From: an uncultured Coriobacteriaceae bacterium
GTDB taxonomy: Bacteria > Actinomycetota > Coriobacteriia > Coriobacteriales > Atopobiaceae
Reading direction: 5' to 3'
NCBI GenBank assembly: GCA_902786015.1
Contig: CADAAU010000001.1
Coordinates: 212,116-276,115 of the forward strand
Length of the DNA stretch: 64,000 nucleotides
Positions 1 to 7,616 of this stretch are shown piece after piece. The translations under genes were made by a program, and so were the position numbers. Below the pieces are notes generated by a model that ran no database searches, was not told where the DNA came from, and was given only the letters and a program-made list of their open reading frames with translations. Numbering within the stretch: position 1 is the stretch's first letter; each line of letters starts with the position of its first letter.

Positions 1-391
1 CCTCGTCGCCGAGCATGGGGATGCGTTCACAACGCTCAGAGTGGGCCTGAAGCAGCTCGCGCCGCAACCCCGAGCTCTCCTTGCCAAATACAAGCCAGTC
101 TCCTTCATGGTATGTTGCTTCGGCATATGTGCGGCTGCCTGCTTTGGTGAGAAAATGTACGTGCTGGAAATCTCCTTCGAGTGCATCGCGCTCAAATGCT
201 TCCCAGTCTCGCCATAAAACGATGTCTAGGCTTTGCCAGTATGAGAGGCCTGCTCTTTGTATCGCCTTATCGCTCAGGTCAAATCCGAGTGGTCCCACCA
301 GATGCAGGCGTGATCCGGTCAACACACACGTGCGCCCTATGTTTCCAGTGTTTGCAGGGATTTCGGGTTCTACGAGTACAATGTTCAACAT
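1..391 (-). CDS. trmL: tRNA (cytidine(34)-2'-O)-methyltransferase TrmL, 3' end outside window
   Basis: Reading the minus strand from an ATG at 391 gives an open frame to the window edge (about 130 residues). It begins MLNIVLVEPEIPANTGNIGR, the hallmark start of the SPOUT-class TrmL/YibK family, and continues with LTGSRLHLVGPLGF and FGKESSGL, matching the family's core including the knotted SAM-binding region. The family methylates the 2'-O of the wobble nucleotide of certain tRNA-Leu species in the cytoplasm. Family length is about 155-160 residues, so roughly 25-30 C-terminal residues lie before base 1. It is divergent from the HAD phosphatase, with a 57-base gap that must hold both promoters. 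The identification rests on sequence recognition and I regard it as secure. Confidence 0.9.
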   Translation of the reverse strand, partial: MLNIVLVEPEIPANTGNIGRTCVLTGSRLHLVGPLGFDLSDKAIQRAGLSYWQSLDIVLWRDWEAFERDALEGDFQHVHFLTKAGSRTYAEATYHEGDWLVFGKESSGLRRELLQAHSERCERIPMLGDE

Positions 392-448
392 GGCAATCCT
401 TCTGTTCAGGGTGTCGTAGTGCATTTGATTGAATGATAGGAGACTTCA

Positions 449-1297
449 ATGATAAAGCTCGTTTTGTCGGATGTGGATGGCACGCTCGTTCCTTTTGGGC
501 ACTCCCATGCGAGCGAGCGTACATATGCTGCCATACGCGCCCTCAAGGCGTCAGGCATCCGTTTCGGGCTCTCTACAGGCCGAGACTCGGTGGAGCTCGC
601 CGCTCAATTCGAGGGACAGGAGGATCTCTTTGATACGGGCATTCTTTCCAACGGAAAAAAGATTCTGGTAGATGGCAGACTCGTGCGTCTTACCTTGCTC
701 GACAATGATGGCATTCAACGTATGGTGAAGCTCATCGAGGAGTATCCGCAGTCGTTCGTAACGGCCTATCCGCTGCATACGAAGCCGGGTAACCCCATCT
801 ATTGCATGGGCGCGAGCGAAGACGAGGTGGAGCCTTGGGCGCAACGATTTGGGTTCACGCCAATTATCTCTCCTGAGGTGCCCGATATCGAAGTGATTGG
901 CGCTACCATCGCATGCCCGCATGAGGAACAGGTGATGCTCGAGATAATCGAGCGGGGACGAGAGATATGTTCCGGTTTCGATTTCGTGCGACCCTCAAGG
1001 GACTGGACCGACATTCTGCCCAAAGGGCTCAACAAGGGGTCGGCTCTTGGGTTGTTACTCGAAGAGCTTGGCGCCACGCCCGATGAGGTTGTGGTATGCG
1101 GAGATGCCGACAATGACTTATCAATCTTGTCGCAGGTGACCAATTCCGTTGCAGTGGCCAATGCAATGCCTGCCGTCAAGGAAGCGACGAGGTGGCATAT
1201 AGGTGCAGCAGAGGACGACGCAATGGCAGACCTGCTCGAGAGAATGGCAAAAAAGGGCATGGAAGGCCTTCGGGAGGCCGCAGTACAAACTTCCTAG
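449..1297 (+). CDS. Cof-type HAD-IIB family hydrolase
   Basis: This 282-residue protein is a haloacid-dehalogenase superfamily phosphatase of the Cof/YidA (IIB cap) type. The sequence shows the catalytic motif DVDGT at residues 8-12 (nucleophile D8, acid/base D10), the lysine of motif III in a PKGLNKGSAL segment, and motif IV as GDADNDL near residue 218. Length fits the family (260-290). Substrates of such enzymes are typically sugar phosphates, nucleotides or flavin precursors, and sequence alone does not decide between them. An AGGAGA ribosome site lies six bases before the ATG. It is transcribed alone and convergent with the sucrose hydrolase gene; the gap between them is filled by a repeat element. 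Confidence 0.88.
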   Translation: MIKLVLSDVDGTLVPFGHSHASERTYAAIRALKASGIRFGLSTGRDSVELAAQFEGQEDLFDTGILSNGKKILVDGRLVRLTLLDNDGIQRMVKLIEEYPQSFVTAYPLHTKPGNPIYCMGASEDEVEPWAQRFGFTPIISPEVPDIEVIGATIACPHEEQVMLEIIERGREICSGFDFVRPSRDWTDILPKGLNKGSALGLLLEELGATPDEVVVCGDADNDLSILSQVTNSVAVANAMPAVKEATRWHIGAAEDDAMADLLERMAKKGMEGLREAAVQTS

Positions 1298-1299
1298 AG

Positions 1300-1517
1300 T
1301 GCACCGTGCTGTTTCGCAGCAGAGGGGGGCGGGGTTATGCGCCTGCGCGAGTTCCGCAGCAGAGCGGGACTCGGGGTATGTCCCCGTGCGCAGTTCCACA
1401 GGCGAAGCCGAGGACTGTTTGAGCACGGGGACATACCCCGAGTCCCCGCCCAAGCGAGGACTGTTCGAGCCCAGGCGCATAACCCCGTCCCCGCCCGGCG
1501 AGGACTGTCTGAGCCCG
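1300..1517. repeat. Nested palindromic intergenic repeat, copy 1
   Basis: The gap between two convergent genes is occupied by concentric inverted repeats. The outer arms are 1331-1345 (GGGGTTATGCGCCTG) and 1462-1476, perfect over 15 bases. The inner arms are 1366-1389 and 1423-1446, perfect over 24 bases. On the left the arms are separated by a linker like GTTCCGCAGCAGAGC. On the right they are separated by a different linker, GCGAGGACTGTYYGAGC, present three times (near 1410, 1455 and 1499). The same modules recur near 19.7 kb. No protein is expected here. It may also act as a terminator for the flanking convergent genes. Function unknown. Confidence 0.85.
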
Positions 1518-3047
1518 CTAGCACACGTTAACGAATTCGAAGCGACCCATCTCGTAGGCATACGTCTCTTTGGCAGCAAGTGTCGAGGAGATGCACAAGT
1601 TGGTGATTTCTTGAGGCCACCAACGGGTGGACATGGTGTGCTCGCCACCATTGAGGTAAATCTCGACGGCGGAGGTGTCAATTACCATCCGGATGTCTTC
1701 AAGCGAGCCGGCGGAGAGCTCTGACAGTGGCAGGCGACGTACTGTTCGATAACCGCCAGCAATACCCTTGAAGGAGAGCTCGATCATATTGTTGATGACG
1801 GCAAGTTCCAAATCGGCATTGAGCAGAATGCGGCCCTCGCCTTCGATACCCTTAAGGCGTAGGTCGGCCGTGCCGTTGGCAAACTTTGCGCCAATGGCAC
1901 CCTCGATGTCGAAGGCGTCGTAGTTCGAGGTCCCAAGCTTTCCGTTGGAATCAACGGCGCCTTCTGGCGTGAAGTCGACTCGTTCGCCGCGCAGTGCGTT
2001 GTACTCCTCACAAGGCCACTGACAGATTTTGCCAGCCTCGTTGAGCGAGAGCTCGCGAAGCCATGTGAGGGTATGCAGCCATTCGTAGGTGGGCACTTGG
2101 TACTGGAGCTCAATGTCGGGCAGTCCCATCCATCCCACGAGAATCTGACGTCCCTTTTGATCGGTGAAGACCTGGGGCGCGTAGAAGTCAAATCCGTAAT
2201 CGAGCTCGATGAAGGTGCTTTCGTCGATGCAGCCGTAGGGCTTAACGGCAGACATAAGCTCCTTGTCGCCCTCAAGCAAGTCGATGACTGATCCCTCGAC
2301 GGGGAAGTAGCCAGAATTGAAGTTGTTCTGGAACTTCGTGAGCTGGCTCGGTACGCCTTGTGGGCATACGAAGAAGAACTCTTTGCCATCGAGCTTAACG
2401 ATGTTTGGGCATTCCCACATGTAACCAAACGGTTTGCCAGATATGGTTGTGCATGATCCTGCAAGCTTCCAGTCGGAAATCCCATCGGGACTCTTGTACA
2501 GCAGCATGGCGGGATGGTCGTCCATGGTGCGAGCGCCGAGCAACATGTTCCAGCGATCCTTCTCCCACCAGACTTTGGGGTCGCGCACATGGCATGAGCA
2601 ATACTCGGGATATCCATCGTTTGCAAGTACCAGCGTGCGGTCGGAGAAGGTACGACCATCCTCAGAGATGACGAGCGTCTCGTTCGCTTGGCGTCCGTCG
2701 TAGTCGTAGTTGTGCTCGCCTGGCTCTAGTACGTTTCCGGTGTAGTAGCACCACATCTGCCCATCGCGTATAACGGCGGAACCGGAATACGAGCCGTTCA
2801 TATCGAGTTCCATCTCGGGTATGATGGCGCCACGATGGAACTCCCACGTAATCATGTCTTTGCTGGTCCAATGACCCCATCCATGGCCGGGCCAAGGCCA
2901 GCGAGGCGCGTACTGGTGGAAGATATGGTACTCGTCTTTAAATTGGCATAAGCCATTGGGATCGCTCAGCCAACCAACAGCCGTTTGTAGGTGGAATCCC
3001 AAACGCCAGTTATGCTGTCGATAGTCAAGGTTAACGTGCATCTGCAT
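1518..3047 (-). CDS. scrB: Sucrose-6-phosphate hydrolase, GH32
   Basis: The 509-residue product belongs to glycoside hydrolase family 32. It has the nucleophile motif WLSDPNG (D29), RDP at 155-157 (transition-state stabiliser) and the acid/base glutamate in WECPN (E212), followed by a C-terminal beta-sandwich module. GH32 enzymes next to a sucrose PTS split sucrose-6-phosphate into glucose-6-phosphate and fructose in the cytoplasm. There is no signal peptide. It is the last gene of the sucrose cluster, 94 bases behind fructokinase, with a long hairpin in between. The start is an ATG preceded by GAGGAGCG. Specificity for sucrose-6-phosphate over other beta-fructosides is inferred from the neighbouring transporter and kinase. 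Confidence 0.93.
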   Translation of the reverse strand: MQMHVNLDYRQHNWRLGFHLQTAVGWLSDPNGLCQFKDEYHIFHQYAPRWPWPGHGWGHWTSKDMITWEFHRGAIIPEMELDMNGSYSGSAVIRDGQMWCYYTGNVLEPGEHNYDYDGRQANETLVISEDGRTFSDRTLVLANDGYPEYCSCHVRDPKVWWEKDRWNMLLGARTMDDHPAMLLYKSPDGISDWKLAGSCTTISGKPFGYMWECPNIVKLDGKEFFFVCPQGVPSQLTKFQNNFNSGYFPVEGSVIDLLEGDKELMSAVKPYGCIDESTFIELDYGFDFYAPQVFTDQKGRQILVGWMGLPDIELQYQVPTYEWLHTLTWLRELSLNEAGKICQWPCEEYNALRGERVDFTPEGAVDSNGKLGTSNYDAFDIEGAIGAKFANGTADLRLKGIEGEGRILLNADLELAVINNMIELSFKGIAGGYRTVRRLPLSELSAGSLEDIRMVIDTSAVEIYLNGGEHTMSTRWWPQEITNLCISSTLAAKETYAYEMGRFEFVNVC

Positions 3048-3076
3048 GTGCGTTCGCTCCTCTCGTTGCTACCTTT

Positions 3077-3122
3077 TGCAAACGTCTTCCTGTGGGCTAC
3101 ACCCAGCAGGAAGACGTTTGCA
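3077..3122 (-). other. Long hairpin between scrK and scrB
   Basis: A 16-base perfect arm (TGCAAACGTCTTCCTG, 3077-3092) pairs with 3107-3122. An inner TGGG/CCCA stem extends it, with a single unpaired base at 3106. Read on the minus strand it lies after the fructokinase stop and about 30 bases before the GH32 start, and it is followed by AAAAGG, not a U-run. It therefore looks more like an mRNA-processing or stabilising structure than a strong intrinsic terminator. Confidence 0.7.
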
Positions 3123-3141
3123 TACGGTCGTTAAGACCCAA

Positions 3142-4092
3142 TTACGCCAACAAAGCCTCTACTGCCTCGCGCTCGGGCATCGCGGGGATGGCACCGCGCT
3201 TGCGTACGCAGAGACTGGCGACGGCATTACCAAACCTGGCAAAAGCGGCGGCGTCCTCAAACGTCAAATCTGCGAGAGCCTTACCGCTTTCGCAGAAGGC
3301 GGCGAGGAAGCCACCCCAGAAGGAATCTCCAGCTCCAGTGGTGTCAACGGCTTCCACGCGGAAACTCCCTACGAGCCCCGCGCCGTCCTTCGTGGCAACG
3401 TAAGCGCCGTCGGCGTCGAGCGTGACCACAACGACGCTTGCTCCACCGTCGAGCAGCGCCTTTGCAGCATCCTCGGGCTTGTCAAAGTCGGTGACGAGCG
3501 GGCATTCTTCTGCACTGATCTTTATGAGGTTCATGTAGGGGAGTATGGAGCGCATCTGAGCGGATGCTACGTCAGCACCCGTCCAAAGGCTGTCGCGATA
3601 GTTGGGGTCGTAGCTCATCACGGCACCGGCATCCTTGGCGATCTTCAGAGCTGCGATCGTTGCGGATCGAGCGGGCTCGTCAGTAAGCGAGAGGGAGCCC
3701 ACATGGAATACCTTGCTGTTCTTTATGACATCAACAGGCAAGTCCTCTGCGGTGAGCTGGGTGTCAGCTCCCGGCTTGCGTGCGAACGAGAAGGAGCGGT
3801 CGCCGCTCTCGTCAAGGGCAACAAAAGCAAGGGTGGTAAAGAAGTTTGGATCACTGATGAGGCCTGTGCAGTCGATGTTGTTATCTTCGATGGTCTGACG
3901 CAAGAAGTCTCCATGCATGTCCTTGCCGACCTTGCCAATGAAGGCGGTCTGATGACCAAGCTTCTGGAGAGCTACGAGTACGTTTGCCGGAGCTCCGCCA
4001 GGATTGCGCTCAAAGAGCTTTTGTCCATTGGCAGAATCGCCCGAATCGGTAAAGTCAATTAGAACCTCGCCAAGTGCGGTAACAGAGAACAT
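3142..4092 (-). CDS. scrK: Fructokinase, PfkB/ribokinase family
   Basis: From the ATG at 4092 the product has 316 residues, normal for PfkB-family fructokinases. It starts MFSVTALGEVLIDFTD, has the first PfkB signature region with NPGGAPANV, and carries the C-terminal nucleotide-binding and catalytic motif DTTGAGDSFWGGF, whose aspartate is the catalytic base. It would phosphorylate fructose released from sucrose-6-phosphate. A longer reading to 4230 is open but lacks homology in the extra 46 residues; AAGGAGCAC before 4092 decides the start. It has its own promoter region and a LacI-type operator, so it can be transcribed separately from the upstream PTS gene, whose mRNA seems to end at 4246. 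Confidence 0.93.
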   Translation of the reverse strand: MFSVTALGEVLIDFTDSGDSANGQKLFERNPGGAPANVLVALQKLGHQTAFIGKVGKDMHGDFLRQTIEDNNIDCTGLISDPNFFTTLAFVALDESGDRSFSFARKPGADTQLTAEDLPVDVIKNSKVFHVGSLSLTDEPARSATIAALKIAKDAGAVMSYDPNYRDSLWTGADVASAQMRSILPYMNLIKISAEECPLVTDFDKPEDAAKALLDGGASVVVVTLDADGAYVATKDGAGLVGSFRVEAVDTTGAGDSFWGGFLAAFCESGKALADLTFEDAAAFARFGNAVASLCVRKRGAIPAMPEREAVEALLA

Positions 4093-4111
4093 AATACAAG
4101 TGCTCCTTTCG

Positions 4112-4147
4112 GTGGGAACGATTCCACATACATAACTTGTGAGTATA
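4112..4147 (-). promoter_or_regulatory. scrK promoter -10 and LacI-type operator
   Basis: On the minus strand a TATACT box (4142-4147) is followed by the near-palindrome GTGGAATCGTTCCCAC (4112-4127) with a central CG, the usual architecture of LacI/GalR operators. It matches the element upstream of the PTS gene in 14 of 16 positions. A convincing -35 was not found. Position just downstream of the -10 suits repression. Confidence 0.72.
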
Positions 4148-4245
4148 CGGTACGTCGTGCATGCAAGTCGGCATTCGTTTGTGACCGCTCGCAACGAACA
4201 GGTGAGTGGGAGGGTAGAAGATCCCCTCACAAGGTGAAAAGCGGT

Positions 4246-4278
4246 AAAAAAGCCGGACAGCCTTTAAGCTGCCCGGCT
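4246..4278 (-). terminator. Rho-independent terminator of the PTS gene
   Basis: On the minus strand AGCCGGGCAGC pairs with GCTGTCCGGCT across a six-base loop (11-base stem, one G-U pair), followed directly by a run of T. It lies 23 bases after the scrA stop codon. Confidence 0.9.
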
Positions 4279-4300
4279 ATACCAGTGCATGTGATCGTGA

Positions 4301-6322
4301 CTACTTGGTGAGCGTTACGACCTTCTGGCCGGCCTTGCAAGGACCATAGTTCTGGGTGACGGACTTGTAGTCGTCGGTGTTGGTGACGATGACCATCGTG
4401 GTGGCAGGCTTGCCGGCAGCCTTGATGGCGTCGAGGTCGGCCTCGATGAGGAGCTGTCCGGCCTTGACGGTATCGCCAGCGGCAACCTTGATGGTGAATG
4501 GCTCGCCGTTCAGCTCAACGGTGTCGATGCCAGCATGAATCAGAATCTCGGCGCCGTCGTCAGCCATGAGGCCTACGGCGTGGCCGGTGCCTGCAAGCAT
4601 GGTGATCTGGCCGCTCACGGGAGCGTAGATGCCACCGTCGGTGGGCTCGATGGCAACGCCGTTGCCCATGGCAAGAGATGCAAACACGGGATCGGGAACG
4701 GTCGTCATGTCGATGCACTCGCCAGTCATGGGAGCAACGACGGTGTTGGCGGCGTAGTCGGCGCTAACCTCGGCAGGCGTCGCGGGAGCGGCGGCCTTGG
4801 CAGCCTCACGGGCGGCAGCAGCCTTGGTCTTCTCGTCGTCGGAGTAGAGCATGAAGGTGATGATGAAGGAGACGGCGAAGGCAACAGCGATTACGATGGT
4901 GTACTTAATGGGATCGGCAGTGATGAGGTAGCCAAAGATGCCGGTGATGCCGTAGGCGATGGAGTAAAGGCCAAAGAATGCGGAGAGAAGGCCACCAGCA
5001 GCAGCGCCACAAACAGCAGCGATGAACGGCTTGACAGCAGGAAGGTTAACACCGTAGATGGCGGGCTCGGTGATGCCGAGGAGCGAGGAGAGGCCGGACG
5101 GAAGAGCGAGGCCCTTCTTCTTTGCGGAAGCGGTCTTTACGAAGACTGCGAAGCAGGCGGCGCCCTGTGCGACGTTAGCAGCCGAGATGATGGGGTTGAA
5201 GTTGTCAGCACCCTGTGCGACAAGACCAGCCTCGAGTGCGTTGAACATGTGGTGCACGCCAAGAACAACGGTTAACGGGTATATTGCACCTGCTAACGCG
5301 CCTCCCAAGCCAAATGGTATGCCGAGTAGGAAGCCAAAGAACTGCATGACGTACTCTTCGAGAATCGAGAAGATCGGGCCAATGACGATCATGGTTGCGA
5401 GGCCGGTGATGAGTACGGTGCAGAGCGGGGTAACAAAGAGGTCGAACATGTCGGGCACGTGAGCGTGCAGCCACTTCTCGATGACGCACATCAGGAAGAC
5501 GGCGACAACGACGGGGATGACGTGACCCTGATAGCCCTGCAGCGTGACGGGGATCATGCCAAACAGGGAGACCTGCGGGGCACCGCCAGCGGCGATGATG
5601 GCGTCGGTGGTAGCTCCGGCAGCGTCAACGGTAGCCGGCTCAAGGAAGGTAGCGGCGTTGTACTCGTTGATGAAGTCGGCAGCCTGCTGCGAACCAACTA
5701 CATAGTAGCCGCTCACGCCGGAGAGGCTCCAGGCGTTGATGAGGCCCGTGTGGTTCATGATCATGCCGATAACGCCACCGAGGAACTCGTTGCCGCCAAA
5801 GACGCGGGCGGCAGAGAAGCCGATGAGGATTTGCAGGAATACGAAGGATGCGTTGGAGAATGCGTGGATGAGGATCCACCAGTTGTTGGTGCTAAGGGTT
5901 CCGCCGACGGCATTGTTGAGGCCCTCGGTGAGACCCATCATAAGACCAGAGGCTACGATGGCGGGGATGATGGGTACGAACACGTCGCCGAGCGCCTTGA
6001 TGCCGCGCTGCAGCGGGTTGCCCTTGGCTGCTGCAGCTGCCTTGGCGTCGTCCGTCGAGCCAACGGAAATGTTGCCCTGCTTGCAGAACTCGTCAAATAC
6101 CTTGTTGACCGTACCGGTGCCATAGATGACCTGGAGTTGGCCAGATGCCTGGAAGTTGCCCTTTGCCAAGGTGCAATCCTCGACGGCGTCCATGTCCACC
6201 TTCGAGTCGTCTGCGATGACGAGACGGAGGCGCGTTGCGCAGTGTGCGGCAGAGACGACGTTGTCGGCGCCACCAATCGCTGCTAGGATTTCACGTGCGG
6301 CTTGTTCGTGTTCAGCTGCCAT
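4301..6322 (-). CDS. scrA: Sucrose-type PTS transporter, fused IIBCA
   Basis: The 673-residue membrane protein fuses three PTS domains. IIB comes first, with the phospho-cysteine in AAHCATRLR near residue 28. The multi-membrane-segment IIC follows (about 110-480), with the LGVHHMFNALEAG signature of the glucose/sucrose superfamily. The C-terminal IIA (about 530-673) carries the phospho-histidine in ILIHAGIDTV. It imports and phosphorylates a sugar; the adjacent GH32 and fructokinase point to sucrose, giving sucrose-6-phosphate. Related beta-glucoside or trehalose transporters share this layout. The ATG at 6322 follows a GGGAGGG site; the open frame reaches 6445 but the added residues are unlike the family. 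A LacI-type operator lies about 90 bases upstream. Confidence 0.92.
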   Translation of the reverse strand: MAAEHEQAAREILAAIGGADNVVSAAHCATRLRLVIADDSKVDMDAVEDCTLAKGNFQASGQLQVIYGTGTVNKVFDEFCKQGNISVGSTDDAKAAAAAKGNPLQRGIKALGDVFVPIIPAIVASGLMMGLTEGLNNAVGGTLSTNNWWILIHAFSNASFVFLQILIGFSAARVFGGNEFLGGVIGMIMNHTGLINAWSLSGVSGYYVVGSQQAADFINEYNAATFLEPATVDAAGATTDAIIAAGGAPQVSLFGMIPVTLQGYQGHVIPVVVAVFLMCVIEKWLHAHVPDMFDLFVTPLCTVLITGLATMIVIGPIFSILEEYVMQFFGFLLGIPFGLGGALAGAIYPLTVVLGVHHMFNALEAGLVAQGADNFNPIISAANVAQGAACFAVFVKTASAKKKGLALPSGLSSLLGITEPAIYGVNLPAVKPFIAAVCGAAAGGLLSAFFGLYSIAYGITGIFGYLITADPIKYTIVIAVAFAVSFIITFMLYSDDEKTKAAAAREAAKAAAPATPAEVSADYAANTVVAPMTGECIDMTTVPDPVFASLAMGNGVAIEPTDGGIYAPVSGQITMLAGTGHAVGLMADDGAEILIHAGIDTVELNGEPFTIKVAAGDTVKAGQLLIEADLDAIKAAGKPATTMVIVTNTDDYKSVTQNYGPCKAGQKVVTLTK

Positions 6323-6407
6323 AAAAACCCTCCCTTTCCTTTCCTTCTTTGCGCGATGCGCAGACCTGTAGTATGTGAGACACCCACAGCTGACGGCCAG
6401 TCCAACT

Positions 6408-6423
6408 ATGGAATCGTTCTCAC
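6408..6423 (-). promoter_or_regulatory. LacI-type operator upstream of the PTS gene
   Basis: The sequence ATGGAATCGTTCTCAC (plus-strand reading) matches the scrK operator in 14 of 16 bases and keeps the central CG. On the minus strand a TACTAT box lies just upstream, near 6432-6437, and may be the -10. The likely binder is the adjacent LacI-family protein. Confidence 0.72.
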
Positions 6424-6521
6424 ACGTAAGACATAGTACCACCATGACAGTGTTTTTTTCCCAAGAAAAGAAAAATCGGTGGATGGCGCAAGGAGCATAG
6501 GGGACGGTGCTGCTTGATGCC

Positions 6522-7505
6522 TTAGCGTGTAGTATTTCTTAAATGAATGTCGAAACTCATTACCTCTTCGTCCGTCTTTAGATCTTTGTTCTTAAACTGA
6601 CGAATAAGGAGCTGGGCGGCGTGCTCACCACTCGTTTTGTAGGCGAGATGGACCGTGGTGAGCGATGGGTGGATAATGCGGCTGAGCATGCTGTCTCCAA
6701 AGCCAGTGATCTGGACGTCTTCTGGAACCCTCTTGCCATACTCGCGCATGCACATCATTGCCCCAAAGGCAATATCGTCCGTCGCACAGATGATGGAATC
6801 GAGACCCTCGATGGTGTCGAGCAATTGTTCGGCGCCAAAGTATCCTGCATCGGAAGTGAATTGCACTTGAAGAAGCGCCTCAGGTCGAACATGGATACCT
6901 GCTTCTTTGCAAGCGTCTTGGAATCCGAGTCGACGATGCTCTCCGGCCGCTATGTCTTCTTCAAGAACGCCCAGATATCCTGGAGTCGTAATCTGCGGGG
7001 CAATGCTCGATACAAGCGAATGCATGGCAGCGTAGTCGTTGTGATAGACGCTCGGATACCCGTCGAGCCTCTGTCCTAGTACGACAAATGGCATCCTAAG
7101 TCTCTGTATTGCCTCCAGATGAGCGGGGGTAAATACCGTTCCAATCAAAATGAGACCGTCGACGTGTTTTCTCCCGCTAAACAGGTTGATATAGGATACT
7201 TCGGTCTGACAGTCATTGTTCGTGTTTGCCAAGACGACCTGATAGTTATTCTCCGCAAGTCTGTCGGTGATTCCCGCCACCATTCGACTTACAGATTGCG
7301 AGTTGATTTTTGGGATAATGACCCCGACGAGACGAGTCTTTCCTGTACGAAGTTGCCTAGCATTCTGAGACGGCACATATCCTGTCTCATCGATGACAAG
7401 CTGTATCTGTCGTCGCTTCTCTTGGGAAACGTATCCGTTGTTCAGATATCTCGAAACCGTAGCACGTGAGACACCCGCCCGCCGTGCAATGTCGTTGATG
7501 TCCAT
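6522..7505 (-). CDS. scrR: LacI-family sucrose regulator
   Basis: From the ATG at 7505 the product is 327 residues, normal for LacI/GalR regulators. The N-terminal helix-turn-helix (MDINDIARRAGVSRATVSRY) and the hinge (YVPSQNARQLRTGKT) are clear. They are followed by a periplasmic-binding-protein-like sensor domain with typical segments such as GLILIGT and ITGFGDS. The longer frame to 7592 adds residues unlike the family. It heads the sucrose cluster, 199 bases upstream of the PTS gene, and probably represses the PTS and fructokinase promoters by binding the shared operator. The ligand is not visible in sequence; sucrose-6-phosphate or a fructose phosphate would be usual. Confidence 0.9.
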   Translation of the reverse strand: MDINDIARRAGVSRATVSRYLNNGYVSQEKRRQIQLVIDETGYVPSQNARQLRTGKTRLVGVIIPKINSQSVSRMVAGITDRLAENNYQVVLANTNNDCQTEVSYINLFSGRKHVDGLILIGTVFTPAHLEAIQRLRMPFVVLGQRLDGYPSVYHNDYAAMHSLVSSIAPQITTPGYLGVLEEDIAAGEHRRLGFQDACKEAGIHVRPEALLQVQFTSDAGYFGAEQLLDTIEGLDSIICATDDIAFGAMMCMREYGKRVPEDVQITGFGDSMLSRIIHPSLTTVHLAYKTSGEHAAQLLIRQFKNKDLKTDEEVMSFDIHLRNTTR

Positions 7506-7563
7506 GCAAACCTTAGTCGTCCGCTCACCAGTGTCTAAGATAATAGTGCATATTTTGGCAATT

Positions 7564-7582
7564 CTAACCACAGATTGGTTAG
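7564..7582. promoter_or_regulatory. Inverted repeat in front of the LacI-family gene
   Basis: CTAACCA (7564-7570) and TGGTTAG (7576-7582) form perfect 7-base arms around five bases, about 60 bases before the regulator start. It differs from the CG-centred scr operators, so another factor may bind. On the minus strand a weak TTAGAA-16-TATTAT promoter overlaps it. Confidence 0.4.
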
Positions 7583-7616
7583 TGGCAGACATGCAACTTC
7601 TACTGGGGCGGTAATC

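Noticed and set aside
1192..1724. Small proteins encoded across the repeat region
   Set aside because: The frames run through inverted repeats and the antisense of two genes; translations are repeat-derived and have no homology signs.
5459..6286. Open frames antisense to the PTS gene
   Set aside because: Low-complexity Gly/Val/Asp-rich translation mirrors membrane-protein codons; no start signals.
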